A stretch of 55,725 bases of DNA from Ectobacillus funiculus (GCF_004138295.1 NZ_SCFM01000043.1:1-55725); one strand, 5' to 3'; positions 34,109 to 43,059 are shown, numbered from the stretch's first letter. Numbers and translations: made by a program. Notes: generated from the letters alone by a model not told the origin.

Positions 34109-34603
34109 CTAAATACCCTTATTCCTTCTCTCATTCTGAATAATTCGTTCGTACGATTTTATTGTAGCAAAATGCATACCTTCATGATATAAACAAAAAC
34201 TGAGTAATTCTTCTACTGTTGATAAAGTAAGACCTGTTGACGTAGTAAAAGGTTTCTCGATAACTTCTTTTAACCGAAGTTCCAATGTTTGTTCGATCCC
34301 CTCTATTTGATTTTCTAATAATTGGATCAATTCACTAATTGTTGGTAACTCCTGATCTCCCCAATTGGTGGGCTTTGTATCAGTAGTGAATAATTCCGAA
34401 AAGTTATTCGGCATTATCATTTTTTCCTTAATAAAATAAAATGCAAGCTTTTCTTGCACAACATATATATGTCCTAGATTCCATTTTATATTATTATTAA
34501 ATCCCTCTGGAATAAACAGTGATGCTTCATCATTAATTTCTGCCACGTAATTAATTGTGTTTTCTCGAACAAATCTTAATTGTTTAAAAATGTAGTTTTT
34601 CAT
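34109..34603 (-). CDS. DinB/YfiT-like putative metal-dependent protein
   Basis: 164 residues of the DinB four-helix fold. The three metal-binding His are visible in KWNLGHIYVVQEKL and in the C-terminal LYHEGMHFATIK pair. Some family members are bacillithiol- or mycothiol-dependent S-transferases; others have no known role. AGGAGGAAATAAG precedes the ATG. Monocistronic. Confidence 0.85.
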   Translation of the reverse strand: MKNYIFKQLRFVRENTINYVAEINDEASLFIPEGFNNNIKWNLGHIYVVQEKLAFYFIKEKMIMPNNFSELFTTDTKPTNWGDQELPTISELIQLLENQIEGIEQTLELRLKEVIEKPFTTSTGLTLSTVEELLSFCLYHEGMHFATIKSYERIIQNERRNKGI

Positions 34604-34629
34604 CTTATTTCCTCCTGGGCAAACATTAA

Positions 34630-34809
34630 AAGGATGGAACTATTCCAGAAACAATTATCGTTCTCCGTTAGTCTATTGATTCTGCTACTGAAATTTTTAG
34701 TGAGGAATGGATATCTGATGACGAGTTTTTTGTCACTGAATCTGAAATTTATGGGAATAATAAACTCTATCATCAATTGAAAAAAGAACTTCGAATAAGA
34801 AAAACATAG
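34630..34809 (+). pseudogene. C-terminal fragment of an unrecognised gene with internal stop
   Basis: The frame reads KDGTIPETIIVLR, TAG at 34669, then SIDSATEIFSEEWISDDEFF and VTESEIYGNNKLYHQLKKEL to a stop directly on a terminator. No start codon is present. The acidic sequence recalls small immunity-type proteins, but I do not recognise the family. Confidence 0.4.
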
Positions 34810-34835
34810 GGAGATTTTAGTCTTCCTATGTTTTC
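34798..34835. terminator. Bidirectional terminator
   Basis: AAAACATAGG and CCTATGTTTT form the stem. It serves the fragment on its left and the 49-residue gene on its right. Confidence 0.8.
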
Positions 34836-34842
34836 ATTCATA

Positions 34843-34992
34843 TTATTTATCTGTTTGTTTTTGCTTCTTTTTCAAATACTCCGCACGTATTTTTTCAAGT
34901 TGCTGCTTTTTATCAAATTTGGCAGGCTTCTGTTTTTCATGAAACTTTGTCACAGCTACCTGACCTTTGCTATCCAATTGATATTTTCCCAC
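34843..34992 (-). CDS. 49-residue basic coiled protein
   Basis: GTG start at 34992 with AGGTG 6 bases upstream (an alternative GTG at 35001 adds three residues). The product GKYQLDSKGQVAVTKFHEKQ, KPAKFDKKQQLEKIRAEYLK, KKQKQTDK is very lysine-rich and helical. It is short but has the codon use, start signal and terminator of a real gene. It resembles small hypothetical proteins of Bacillus; function unknown. Confidence 0.6.
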   Translation of the reverse strand: MGKYQLDSKGQVAVTKFHEKQKPAKFDKKQQLEKIRAEYLKKKQKQTDK

Positions 34993-35232
34993 TTTGTTCA
35001 CCTACTTTTCTTGTCTTTAAAGAGAATCTATTCAACAAATATAATATACCTTATTTTACTGAAGTAAACCTTATTACTTTATTAGCGTACTGCTAACTTT
35101 GCATATATCAGTAAAAACATTAAAAACTTAGTAAAATAATTCATCGCCAAATGGTATTCATTTCATTGCTATAATCAAAATAAAATGCCTTGACACTCTG
35201 CATAAGCCTCAATAATTCTATTTCTTGTTTGT

Positions 35233-35448
35233 TCAGCTCTCTTCTAAAGGTCCAATTGTTCGGTAAATAAGGTTTAAAATATTAAAACAATCTAAGTCTA
35301 CTCCATCTTTTAAATGGTTCTTAATGCTAATAACCATTACGTTCTCGATGATTTCAAATTTAGGTTTCTGAGGGGAAATATTGTTTTTTTTGCAAAGTCT
35401 TTTTACTACTTGTTTAAAAAAATCTACATCCCCAATATTTTTCTCCAA
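35233..35448 (-). CDS. Hypothetical 71-residue protein
   Basis: Starts at TTG 35448 with AAGGGGTGA upstream. Sequence GDVDFFKQVVKRLCKKNNIS, then FEIIENVMVISIKNHLKDGV, DLDCFNILNLIYRTIGP. It is soluble, alpha/beta in appearance, with no recognised motif. Real by start signal and composition; function unknown. Confidence 0.5.
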   Translation of the reverse strand: MEKNIGDVDFFKQVVKRLCKKNNISPQKPKFEIIENVMVISIKNHLKDGVDLDCFNILNLIYRTIGPLEES

Positions 35449-35804
35449 AAAATCACCCCTTGTTATTAACTTTTCTACTTATATCTATCTTGATCCAAAT
35501 ATTACCTTCTTCAACTAACCTGCCATTTGTTTAAGTACAAACCTTCACAATCTCTTTTAAAATTTAACATAAATATCCCATTTTCTTTAAAGGTGCTCTT
35601 CTATAAACTGGACCGTTTGTGGAACAACTTTATTGTTATTCAACACTCAATTCTTTGGGACCTTTTTGTTTATAAAGGTATACCTTTATGGACGTTTTTT
35701 AGCAATGACTTATGACACCAAGTAATGATACCTCTTAAACCCTTGTTACCAGTAGGGTGTCGATGTAGTGTCAAATCTTATAACTTTTGACACCCAAAAA
35801 AATA

Positions 35805-35835
35805 AAAAATCTCTTCAGCAATCTGAAGGGATTTC
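35805..35835 (-). terminator. Terminator-type hairpin, orphan
   Basis: ATCTCTTCAG and CTGAAGGGAT; the minus strand continues into TTTTTTATTTTTTT. It belongs to the same hairpin family (CCTTCAG/CTGAAGG) as those at 42380, 47154, 49502 and 50768, but no gene ends here. Confidence 0.7.
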
Positions 35836-35836
35836 A

Positions 35837-35864
35837 TGTTTACATAATCATGACTTTCTGGACA
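35837..35864 (-). other. Partial dif-like site
   Basis: The XerD-like arm TGTTTACATAA is perfect. Centre TCATGA is followed by CTTTCTGGACA, a poor XerC-like arm. Confidence 0.45.
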
Positions 35865-36069
35865 ATCTAAGTGCCGTACGAAATTATCAGCATTTCCTCA
35901 ATGTTAATCAGTAATAAACAGCTGGAACATAATTTTACTTCTATATGCAATACATACGAATGTTGAGATATCATCCATTTTAGTGCATATATTCTCATAT
36001 ATTACAAATAATTTATATAAATTCCATTTTTTAGTATAATTATCAAAAATAAGCGGGGTTACCTTCTTT

Positions 36070-37665
36070 ATGAAAATGATTAAGAAAATGTTCAGTCAGC
36101 TTTTTGCTAATAGCTCTTTCATGCATCACTCGTCTCAACATTTTGATCAACATATGAACTTACATACAAGTTTGAAACAAAATATACAAAATATAAAAGA
36201 AACTTTGGGAGACAGCAGCGACATCGTTATTCGTAATATTAAAATTGGAGAAAACGAATGCGTAGAAATAGGGGTTGTTTATATAAAGGGATTAGTCGAT
36301 ACAGAAGCTGCTCAAAATTTTATTATGGAATCCCTAATGCTGGATATAAAAGGAACGACCTTAGAATCGCTCCTTTCCTCCAAATGCATTTTAGAAACGA
36401 TTAAAAACTCGATTCTAACAGTTACAGATATTAAAGATGTACAAGATTTTGAAATGCTATTTGATAAAATCCTATCAGGGTATATTATCATTTTGGTAAA
36501 CGGATTTGCCCAAGGATTTACCGTAGGACTGCCAGGATATGAAAAACGGAATGTATCAGAACCGAGCTCAGAAGGAGTCGTACGCGGACCAAGAGAAGGG
36601 TTTACAGAATCGTTACACACCAATATCACACTGATTCGACGTAAAATAAAACATCCGCATCTTTGGTTAGAAAGCAAAAAAATCGGTCGAATGACAAAAA
36701 CGGATATTGCTATTATGTATATCCATGGAATCGTAAATGAAGATATATTGAAAGAATTGAAATCAAGATTAGATAAAATTGATGTTGATAGCATTTTAGA
36801 AGGCGGATATATCGAAGAATTGATCCAAGATGAAACATATACACCGTTTCCGACCGTTTATCATACAGAACGTCCGGATGTCGTCGCAGCTGCTCTCTTG
36901 GAAGGAAGAGTGGCTATTATAATAGATGGAACACCATTTGTGTTAGTGGTTCCAGCCTTATTTAGTCAATTTTATCAATCAGCCGAAGATTATTACCAAC
37001 GTGCTGATTTTGCAACATGTATGCGTTTTCTTCGAATTCTCAGCTTTTTCATTGCTTTGCTGGCTCCTTCTCTTTATATTGCTATAACAACATATCATCA
37101 AGAGATGCTTCCTACTCCCCTTCTCTATAGTTTAGCGGCACAACGCGAAGGCGTTCCTTTTCCAGCTTTCATAGAAGCCTTGTCGATGGAAATCACATTA
37201 GAAATTTTACGGGAAGCGGGAATACGAATGCCAACGGCCGTAGGCTCTGCTGTTTCCATCGTAGGAGCTTTAGTAGTTGGCCAAGCTGCAGTAGAAGCAG
37301 GACTCGTAGCTCCAGCTATGGTCATTGTTGTATCGATAACTGCCATTGCAAGCTTTGCTTTCTCTTCGTTCCATATGGCTATTTCAATCCGAATGTTACG
37401 CTTTGTCTTCATGCTGCTTGCGGCTTCTTTAGGGCTATTTGGTATTACGGTAGGGATTATTGCTCTTGTCTTACACTTGTGTCGATTACAATCGTTTGGA
37501 GTCCCTTACATGAGCCCATTTGCTCCATTATTACTGTCTGATCAGAAGGATACGTTAATAAGAGTTCCGCAGAACATGTTAGTTTCGCGCCCTCAATCGA
37601 TCGTGCACAAGAACAAAATCCGGAAACAAAGTCCTGATTATCCTGATTCGAAACAGCCAGAGTAG
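36070..37665 (+). CDS. gerKA: Spore germination receptor subunit A (GerKA-like)
   Basis: 531 residues of the GerA family. A soluble N-terminal domain of about 280 residues (DIVIRNIKIGENECVEIGVV, then SEGVVRGPREGFTESLHTNI, the family hallmark) precedes five to six membrane helices and a basic tail (LAAQREGVPFPAFIEALSME). It is the A subunit of a nutrient germinant receptor in the inner spore membrane. The A-C-B order of the next two genes equals B. subtilis gerKA-gerKC-gerKB, hence the name; which germinant it senses cannot be read. It should be made under sigma G in the forespore. Confidence 0.9.
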   Translation: MKMIKKMFSQLFANSSFMHHSSQHFDQHMNLHTSLKQNIQNIKETLGDSSDIVIRNIKIGENECVEIGVVYIKGLVDTEAAQNFIMESLMLDIKGTTLESLLSSKCILETIKNSILTVTDIKDVQDFEMLFDKILSGYIIILVNGFAQGFTVGLPGYEKRNVSEPSSEGVVRGPREGFTESLHTNITLIRRKIKHPHLWLESKKIGRMTKTDIAIMYIHGIVNEDILKELKSRLDKIDVDSILEGGYIEELIQDETYTPFPTVYHTERPDVVAAALLEGRVAIIIDGTPFVLVVPALFSQFYQSAEDYYQRADFATCMRFLRILSFFIALLAPSLYIAITTYHQEMLPTPLLYSLAAQREGVPFPAFIEALSMEITLEILREAGIRMPTAVGSAVSIVGALVVGQAAVEAGLVAPAMVIVVSITAIASFAFSSFHMAISIRMLRFVFMLLAASLGLFGITVGIIALVLHLCRLQSFGVPYMSPFAPLLLSDQKDTLIRVPQNMLVSRPQSIVHKNKIRKQSPDYPDSKQPE

Positions 37666-37686
37666 TATGAAACAGAGGAGGTAATC

Positions 37687-38898
37687 ATGAAACGGATAAC
37701 AGCGATATTTGTAATAATGTCTTTTCTCCTCAGTTTGACAACTGGGTGCGGGAGCCGAAGAGAGTTAAATGAATTAGCAATTGTATCAGGTATAGCCATA
37801 GATAAACAAAAAGGTCAATATTTAGTATCTGCACAAGTTGTTGATCCTGGAGAAGTATCTGACCAAAAAAGCGGGGTAGCTCCTGCAACATTCTATAAAG
37901 CGAAAGGAAAATCCCTTCTAGAGGCACTGCGAAGAGTTTCTGTGAAGGCTCCGCGTAAATTGTATGCTTCACACTTGCAAATGCTTGTCATTAGTGAAAA
38001 GGTAGCTTCGCAAGGAATCGGCAAAATATTAGATGCATTTTTTAGAGATCCGGATTTTCGTTCAGATTTTTTAATCGTAGTGACAAAAGGAATTGAGGCG
38101 CAACAATTATTACTAATTACAACACCTATTGATAAAATTCCTGTGGGAAATATGTTCAAGTCATTGATATCATCCGAAAAGATTTGGGCATCTGTAACAA
38201 CAGTTACGATTGATGCACTCGTATCTGATTTAGTAAGCGAGGGAAAGGATCCTATCTTAACAGGTATTACAGTTACACACAAAACAGAGAAAAAGAAATT
38301 AGAAAAAGCGAATAAAGTAACAAATATACAACAAATGCGTAGAGATTCCGTCTTTAAATATGTTGGATTAGCTGTATTCAAAAAAGATAAACTGATTGGA
38401 TGGCTCAATGAGGAAGAAAGCAGTGGGTATAATTATGTGATTGATAATGTAGTACAGACTGCAGAAACAATAGTGTGTCCAAAGAAAAAAGGTAATATGA
38501 CGGTTATCATAACAAAGTCGCATTCGAAAATAAAAGGTATTGTTGAAAATGGTAAGCCTAAAATACAAGTACGGATACAAGCAAAAGGAAAAATATCAGA
38601 AATTGATTGTAAAGGCAGTGATATTACAAATCCAAGAACGATTTCTTTGGCCGAAACACAAATAGAACAAGCAATTAAGCGCCATGTAAAAACTACTGTA
38701 CAAACCGTCCAAAGGAAGTATCAAGCAGATATCTTTGGCTTTGGAAACAGTATTCAGGGTGCACATCCAAAGGCTTGGAACACCATGAAAAAAGATTGGG
38801 ATAAAACATTTGCTCATCTGCCGGTGGATATCGATGTCCGTGTAACCATTCAACGTACAGGAAAATTAAAAAAATCTTTCATAGACGATATTAAATGA
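37687..38898 (+). CDS. gerKC: Spore germination receptor lipoprotein subunit C (GerKC-like)
   Basis: 403 residues. Signal peptide with lipobox LTTGC (Cys21) followed by GSRRELNELAIVSGIAIDKQ, the Ger(x)C signature. The remainder forms the three-domain GerAC fold (IEAQQLLLITTPIDKIPVGN; AIKRHVKTTVQTVQRKYQAD). It anchors to the spore inner membrane and is needed for receptor function. It lies 21 bases after gerKA with GAGGAGG before the ATG. Second gene of the receptor operon. Confidence 0.9.
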   Translation: MKRITAIFVIMSFLLSLTTGCGSRRELNELAIVSGIAIDKQKGQYLVSAQVVDPGEVSDQKSGVAPATFYKAKGKSLLEALRRVSVKAPRKLYASHLQMLVISEKVASQGIGKILDAFFRDPDFRSDFLIVVTKGIEAQQLLLITTPIDKIPVGNMFKSLISSEKIWASVTTVTIDALVSDLVSEGKDPILTGITVTHKTEKKKLEKANKVTNIQQMRRDSVFKYVGLAVFKKDKLIGWLNEEESSGYNYVIDNVVQTAETIVCPKKKGNMTVIITKSHSKIKGIVENGKPKIQVRIQAKGKISEIDCKGSDITNPRTISLAETQIEQAIKRHVKTTVQTVQRKYQADIFGFGNSIQGAHPKAWNTMKKDWDKTFAHLPVDIDVRVTIQRTGKLKKSFIDDIK

Positions 38899-38970
38899 AT
38901 GAATGGAATATACGCATTCTTTTTATTTTTATGAGTTATAAATAGTTTCTATATTTGGGGTGGCTGATAC

Positions 38971-40068
38971 ATGAAGAAACAAAAAATAAGTCCGTTTCAA
39001 CTATTTACTTTGATGTTCTTGTTCGAATTAGGAACTACTGTTGTAGTTGGAATAGGATTGACGGCAAAACAAGATGCTTGGTGGATTATACTCCTAAGTA
39101 CAGGACCGGGCATGCTCCTGTTTCTTATATACAGCTCACTCTATCGTCAAAATGAAAATCTCCCGCTTACAACTTACATTCCACGCGTTCTTGGACGATA
39201 CATAGGATATCCGATGTCTGTTCTGTATATTTTGTTTTTTATGTATGAGGCAGCAAGAGATGTACGAGACCTTATAGAATTGTTGATTATTTCGATAATA
39301 CCTGAAACTTCTATGTGGATTATTGGGGTAGTAATTGTACTTCTCATTACGTACGCTGTTTATTGGGGAATAGAACCACTGGCAAGGGCGGGAGAGATTT
39401 TCTTTTTTGTCATCGTCATTTTAGGAACAATTGGAGCTCTTTTTATTTTTGTGTCTGATGTGATAAAGCTTAAACATTTTCTACCCTTATTTCAAATCAA
39501 ATGGAAAACTATCGTGACAAACATACTCCCGGAGACTGTTAACCTCCCATTTGGTGAAGCAGTTACCTTTACTATGCTATTTCCTTATTTAAATCAGTCA
39601 AATATGGTCAGGAAAGCAGGAGGATCCGCTATTGTTTTAGCAGGAATAGTGCTTAGTTTCACCGTAGCTTTGGAAATTGCTGCATTAGGATCTTACATAG
39701 CATCTACCAGTGTATTTCCACTGCTGACATTAACCCAAAAGATCAATGTGCTAAATTTTTTGCAACGGTTAGACGCGATTGCTATTTCTGTTCTCATTAT
39801 TTGTGTATTTTTTAAAATTACTGTATTTTTTTACGCAGCTATAATAGGAATCACAAATATGTTTAAGATAAAGAAAAGAATTTATCCTATTGGGCTAGTA
39901 GGTATTATCATTTTGATTGCTTCCATCCTAATGGCTAGCAACACCATCCAACATTTAGACACAGGTACAAAAATCCTGCCTGTATATCTCTTTATCCCAC
40001 TACAAATTGTATTTCCACTCTTTTTGCTTGCAGTTACTTGGATAAGAAAAAAACTAAACGTGAAGTAA
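38971..40068 (+). CDS. gerKB: Spore germination receptor permease subunit B (GerKB-like)
   Basis: 365 residues, ten predicted helices, of the endospore-germination permease group in the APC superfamily. It starts KISPFQLFTLMFLFELGTTV and carries LPFGEAVTFTMLFPYLNQSN in the middle. GerB proteins bind the germinant. It completes the A-C-B receptor operon, 72 bases after gerKC. GGGGTGG precedes the ATG. Confidence 0.9.
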   Translation: MKKQKISPFQLFTLMFLFELGTTVVVGIGLTAKQDAWWIILLSTGPGMLLFLIYSSLYRQNENLPLTTYIPRVLGRYIGYPMSVLYILFFMYEAARDVRDLIELLIISIIPETSMWIIGVVIVLLITYAVYWGIEPLARAGEIFFFVIVILGTIGALFIFVSDVIKLKHFLPLFQIKWKTIVTNILPETVNLPFGEAVTFTMLFPYLNQSNMVRKAGGSAIVLAGIVLSFTVALEIAALGSYIASTSVFPLLTLTQKINVLNFLQRLDAIAISVLIICVFFKITVFFYAAIIGITNMFKIKKRIYPIGLVGIIILIASILMASNTIQHLDTGTKILPVYLFIPLQIVFPLFLLAVTWIRKKLNVK

Positions 40069-40205
40069 ATGTAATTAAGAATCGACTACAGTAAGAAGAA
40101 CAATTATACAGTGCCGTTAAGCAAAGATAAATAGCAATGGCGTTTCATTTTATGAAAAATATGATATATAGCTCTGGCGTAATCCTTTTACAATTAAATG
40201 TCACT

Positions 40206-40255
40206 GTATATATAAAATCAAGATACCCTAGCAGGTAGCTTGATTTTATATATAG
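40206..40255. repeat. 50-bp near-perfect inverted repeat
   Basis: TATATATAAAATCAAG and CTTGATTTTATATATA form a perfect 16-bp stem, with ATACC/GGTA extending inward around CTAGC. Just outside, GTC and GAC can pair further. It lacks the T-run of a terminator. Confidence 0.75.
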
Positions 40256-40383
40256 CGACAGGTAATTTTGAAAGAAATACGACAAATAAAAAAGAAAGTC
40301 CCATCTTACCATCAAACATAAATAAAACATATGTTTTATGAAACTTGTTTTTTGATACAGTTTTTGAAATCAGAAAACAAAAA

Positions 40384-40408
40384 AATAAAGGCTTTTTTAG
40401 CCTTTATT
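40384..40408 (-). terminator. Terminator of the 40460 gene
   Basis: AATAAAGGC and GCCTTTATT form the stem. The minus strand continues into TTTTTTTG. Confidence 0.8.
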
Positions 40409-40413
40409 TCAGA

Positions 40414-40441
40414 CCGTAGACAACGAAACGATGTAGGAAGT
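40414..40441 (-). other. Dif-like site, degenerate XerD-like arm
   Basis: Arms CCGTAGACAAC and ATGTAGGAAGT around GAAACG. The XerC-like arm nearly equals that at 44896. Position between terminator and stop codon is the rule for this family. Confidence 0.5.
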
Positions 40442-40459
40442 AAGTCGCTTTTACCTATC

Positions 40460-40921
40460 TTATGATGAGTTTTCAATCCTACATATCCATTTGTAATACA
40501 TCAATAGCAAGAACAATAAGATAGGGTCTACCACAACGGAGTACCATATTGTCCACCAACCATAGTGAAAATAACCAAATGGTTGTGGCAACAATGTAAA
40601 CCGTTCATACAATATTAAACCTACTGTCCAATATACAAAGTAAAGGACTTTCTTGATTTTCAATGCTTGAAATGGATACCAATTTAAAAACATCATATTA
40701 ACAGGTGGAATAAGTGGAGTAATAGCAGGAAGGCTTTCCCAATCAACTGCTTTTGTAAAGTACCAATACCCACCGTATTTAACGTCAATATACCGATCAT
40801 CCAACAGTTGAAATACAATCGTGAATGTCCAAATATGAACAATTTGATTTTTTGTAAGATGCTGATTTGTTTTGAACGCAATCAGATTGAAAAGAAGAAC
40901 GGAAACAATAAGTCCTATCAT
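40460..40921 (-). CDS. CBO0543-like multi-pass membrane protein
   Basis: 153 residues with about five helices (IVSVLLFNLIAFKTNQHLTK; FQLLDDRYIDVKYGGYWYFT; PVNMMFLNWYPFQALKIKKV). It is related in pattern to the pair at 15030-15987, including the FERF/YERF region near the C-terminal third and a final tryptophan-rich helix. Function unknown. A typical single-gene unit ending with terminator and dif-like site. Confidence 0.7.
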   Translation of the reverse strand: MIGLIVSVLLFNLIAFKTNQHLTKNQIVHIWTFTIVFQLLDDRYIDVKYGGYWYFTKAVDWESLPAITPLIPPVNMMFLNWYPFQALKIKKVLYFVYWTVGLILYERFTLLPQPFGYFHYGWWTIWYSVVVDPILLFLLLMYYKWICRIENSS

Positions 40922-41120
40922 GCTATAGTTCCTTTTTTCTTAATTTATCCAAAGAATTCTCAATGATTCTAAATATGTGAGAGAAAAAACTCCTGTATAC
41001 ACAGCAAATATCCCTGATCGATTTAGCCTGAAATTGAGGAAGTGTATAAAAAACAATATGTAGTAAAAAATACAAACGCGAAAAATTCCCTGTTTTTTGA
41101 ATATATAAAGGGGAAATAAA

Positions 41121-41351
41121 ATGAAAAGCGAAAGCCGGCAACGATTAGATAAAATTTTTAAAAAGATATTTCGAATTCAAGGATTCTTATGTTTCGTTAT
41201 AGGAATAAAATACTTAGCATACTTACATTGGGATACATACTGGTATGGTTTAGGACTTATACTATTTGGATTCCTTTATTTTGGATTCTTTTATTGGAAT
41301 CCAGATAAACTATGGTTCCTAGCTGAAGAAGAGAAACAAGACAATAAATAA
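41121..41351 (+). CDS. Small membrane protein, 76 residues
   Basis: AAGGGGAAATAAA precedes the ATG. Basic N-terminus (SRQRLDKIFKKIFRIQ), two hydrophobic segments (GFLCFVIGIKYLAYL and YWYGLGLILFGFLYFGFFYW) and an acidic tail. No family recognised. The next small ORF follows within 14 bases and may be co-transcribed. Confidence 0.65.
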   Translation: MKSESRQRLDKIFKKIFRIQGFLCFVIGIKYLAYLHWDTYWYGLGLILFGFLYFGFFYWNPDKLWFLAEEEKQDNK

Positions 41352-41364
41352 TGAGGCCGATTGT

Positions 41365-41502
41365 ATGCAGGATTCATGGATTTATCATCATTTTATTAAC
41401 ACTGTTTTATTCCCTATATCAATACTTGGAGTAATGTTCCTGATAGCCTGTATTTTCTTATATCGTTCGATAAAGAAATCAAAAGAAGAACAAACTTCAT
41501 AA
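41365..41502 (+). CDS. 45-residue single-helix membrane protein
   Basis: MQDSWIYHHFINTVLFPISI, LGVMFLIACIFLYRSIKKSK, EEQTS. One clear transmembrane segment with a basic cytoplasmic flank. The ribosome-binding site is weak (GAGG 9 bases upstream). It follows the 76-residue membrane protein and may form a pair with it. Function unknown. Confidence 0.45.
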   Translation: MQDSWIYHHFINTVLFPISILGVMFLIACIFLYRSIKKSKEEQTS

Positions 41503-41541
41503 AACGAATACCTTGCCAAGCTGTATATTCCATACATGTTA

Positions 41542-42361
41542 AGTTTAGTCGGGTAAGTTAGGGGCATCACTGCCCCTTCCTCCCCTAAGAACCGTGCGAA
41601 TCCCTTTCGAGATACAGCAGCTCAAGCCTCCCATTGCAGGTCCATTTGTTATCGTATCTTCTTCACAATCCTGATAGATAAGTTAAGCGTACGCCGACGC
41701 TCCGTTTGGAGGTATACATAACAGTACGCTTCTTTCGTCAGAAAATAGCCATAACCTTATGTTCCTGCGAGAGACCAACGAGAAGTGGGCTCCCTTTCGG
41801 GCCTGTCAAGGGTTTGTCTGTAAAGACGACAGTATCCGTCCAGTTATACAGTTTCCTGCTTTCCTGTTCCCTGCTTTCCTGTTCCCTTTCGAGATGACGG
41901 CATTCGCTTTCTCTCGTATCCTTTACCCTCTACCACATCGTTTGACCTTACGGTCTCCCTACTGTTTGTACAGATGACATAGGGCTTACCAAGTTCCGCA
42001 TCCCATAGATACGACGAGGTTAGGTGGGTTCTTTACTCCGGACAAGATGTGGGACGCGGCACAGCAGCATTATGAATCTGCTTTTCCTCTTGCCAATACC
42101 CGAGTGAATCTGTGCACGATCTCGAGCTAACGTTTACGAAGCTTACAAACCTTCACTTTTGTTCACCATACTCATCTTCCCCTAGCAGTGTTCCGAACCG
42201 TGCACTGGCTCTCTGTTTCCGCATTTCCTCATGCAACCCACGCACCCGTTACCAAGTACGCAGTTTCGGACAGGGATAGTTTTTGCGTCTAAACTAGTAG
42301 CATAAGCTACACTATATGAAAGCGACATCTTGTCGCACCATAATCCAACATTATCGGCAGT
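41542..42361 (-). other. Dif-like site interrupted by the intron
   Basis: The halves AGTTTA (41542-41547) and CATAA (42339-42343) rebuild the XerD-like arm. Centre TCCAACA and arm TTATCGGCAGT follow to 42361. The left shoulder TATATTCCATACATG and right shoulder CAATGTATCTAAAATGC are those of other 7-bp-centre sites. Confidence 0.8.
41548..42338 (-). mobile_element. ORF-less group II intron
   Basis: On the minus strand it starts GTGCGACAAGATGTCGC, the group II 5' consensus. It ends with a domain V-like hairpin (GAGCTG... CGAAAG ...CGGTTC near 41590-41625), the GGGGAGGAAGGGGCAGTGATG linker/domain VI region and a terminal AC. Joining the flanks restores an uninterrupted dif-like site, which fixes both ends. 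At 791 bp no reverse-transcriptase frame exists, so splicing or mobility would need a maturase in trans. Short ORFs here on both strands are shadows. A 15-bp tandem repeat (CTGCTTTCCTGTTCC) occurs near 41855-41885. Confidence 0.82.
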
Positions 42362-42379
42362 CAATGTATCTAAAATGCT

Positions 42380-42411
42380 AAAAACCCCCTTCAGTGATCT
42401 GAAGGGGGTTC
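42380..42411 (-). terminator. Intrinsic terminator of the uridine kinase gene
   Basis: AACCCCCTTCAG and CTGAAGGGGGTT; the minus strand continues into TTTTTAGC. It lies between two dif-like sites. Confidence 0.88.
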
Positions 42412-42412
42412 A

Positions 42413-42440
42413 TGTTTACATAGTTCCCGAAAGCGGAAGT
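42413..42440 (-). other. Dif-like site, 6-bp centre
   Basis: Arms TGTTTACATAG and AAAGCGGAAGT around TTCCCG, 10 bases from the kinase stop. Confidence 0.8.
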
Positions 42441-42450
42441 TGCATAGGAT

Positions 42451-43059
42451 TTATTTTGTTCCGTTTATGACAAGGTCTGCTCTTTCATCAGGTCTATGTT
42501 TTCTTACATAAATATCCTCTGAAATCATCCAATTATGTTCCCATGTATCACGAGCTGCTTCTCCATCTCTTTCAATACCTCTCGCAAGTCGAATTTCGCG
42601 AGGACAATCCACCCAAATCTTGAAATCATATGTATGTTCAAGTTCTTTACGAAGGGCGTAAACACCCTCAATTATAACAATCCCACCAGTAGGAACTAAG
42701 TGCCATTCTGCCAATTTATCTGTATTCCAATCGTAACGTTGATAATAACTATCTTGGTTTTGACTAAGAGGGTGAATTACTTGTTCTAATAAGCGATTCC
42801 AATCAAAATCAGCCCCGATGGGTTTAGAATCAGGACTTCCTTTTAAGATTTGGGAAGAAGGAAAATAAAAATCATCCATATGAACAATTGTTACAGTGGG
42901 TTTTATGGTCTGTAACGTATTAGCAAATGTACTCTTTCCTGAACCTCCGCATCCATCAATTCCAACAAGAATCGTCTCTTGCTTTTTAGGCAACTTTTCA
43001 AGTGTATCCAATAGGTCACTAAAGGCGCACACCTGATTATTATTTGAAGAAAAATTCAT
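42451..43059 (-). CDS. Uridine kinase-like P-loop kinase
   Basis: 202 residues. Walker A is GIDGCGGSGKST (33-44). VHMDDFYFPSSQ is the substrate-side Asp loop, and IVIIEGVYALRKEL is the Walker B-like strand seen in uridine kinase/phosphoribulokinase proteins. CPREIRLARGIERDGEAARD is the lid. The protein is cytosolic; the substrate is probably a nucleoside or small sugar, not proven. GGGGGAGAG precedes the ATG. It forms a unit with the 50-residue membrane protein upstream. Confidence 0.88.
   Translation of the reverse strand: MNFSSNNNQVCAFSDLLDTLEKLPKKQETILVGIDGCGGSGKSTFANTLQTIKPTVTIVHMDDFYFPSSQILKGSPDSKPIGADFDWNRLLEQVIHPLSQNQDSYYQRYDWNTDKLAEWHLVPTGGIVIIEGVYALRKELEHTYDFKIWVDCPREIRLARGIERDGEAARDTWEHNWMISEDIYVRKHRPDERADLVINGTK

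Larger units (their letters stand above)
35449..36069. other. 620-base intergenic region before gerK
   Basis: Contains a palindrome AAAGGTATACCTTT near 35667, GACACC/GGTGTC-type repeats between 35716 and 35797, a terminator hairpin at 35805-35835 and a partial dif-like site at 35837. It should also hold the gerK promoter. No supported gene. Confidence 0.5.
40069..40413. other. Intergenic region with a large hairpin
   Basis: Holds the long inverted repeat at 40206-40255 and the terminator at 40384-40408. No ORF. Confidence 0.5.

Noticed and set aside
35527-35715. 62-codon ORF on the plus strand before gerKA
   Set aside because: No ribosome-binding site, no recognisable composition, and it lies in AT-rich intergenic DNA.
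41548-42338. Class C group II intron placed directly behind a terminator
   Set aside because: The terminator is about 50 bases from the insertion point and the insertion lies within the dif-like arm, so the class C targeting rule is not clearly met; the class is left open.
41706-42364. Several 60-72 codon ORFs within the group II intron
   Set aside because: None resembles a reverse transcriptase or maturase; they overlap intron structural domains and are best seen as shadows.
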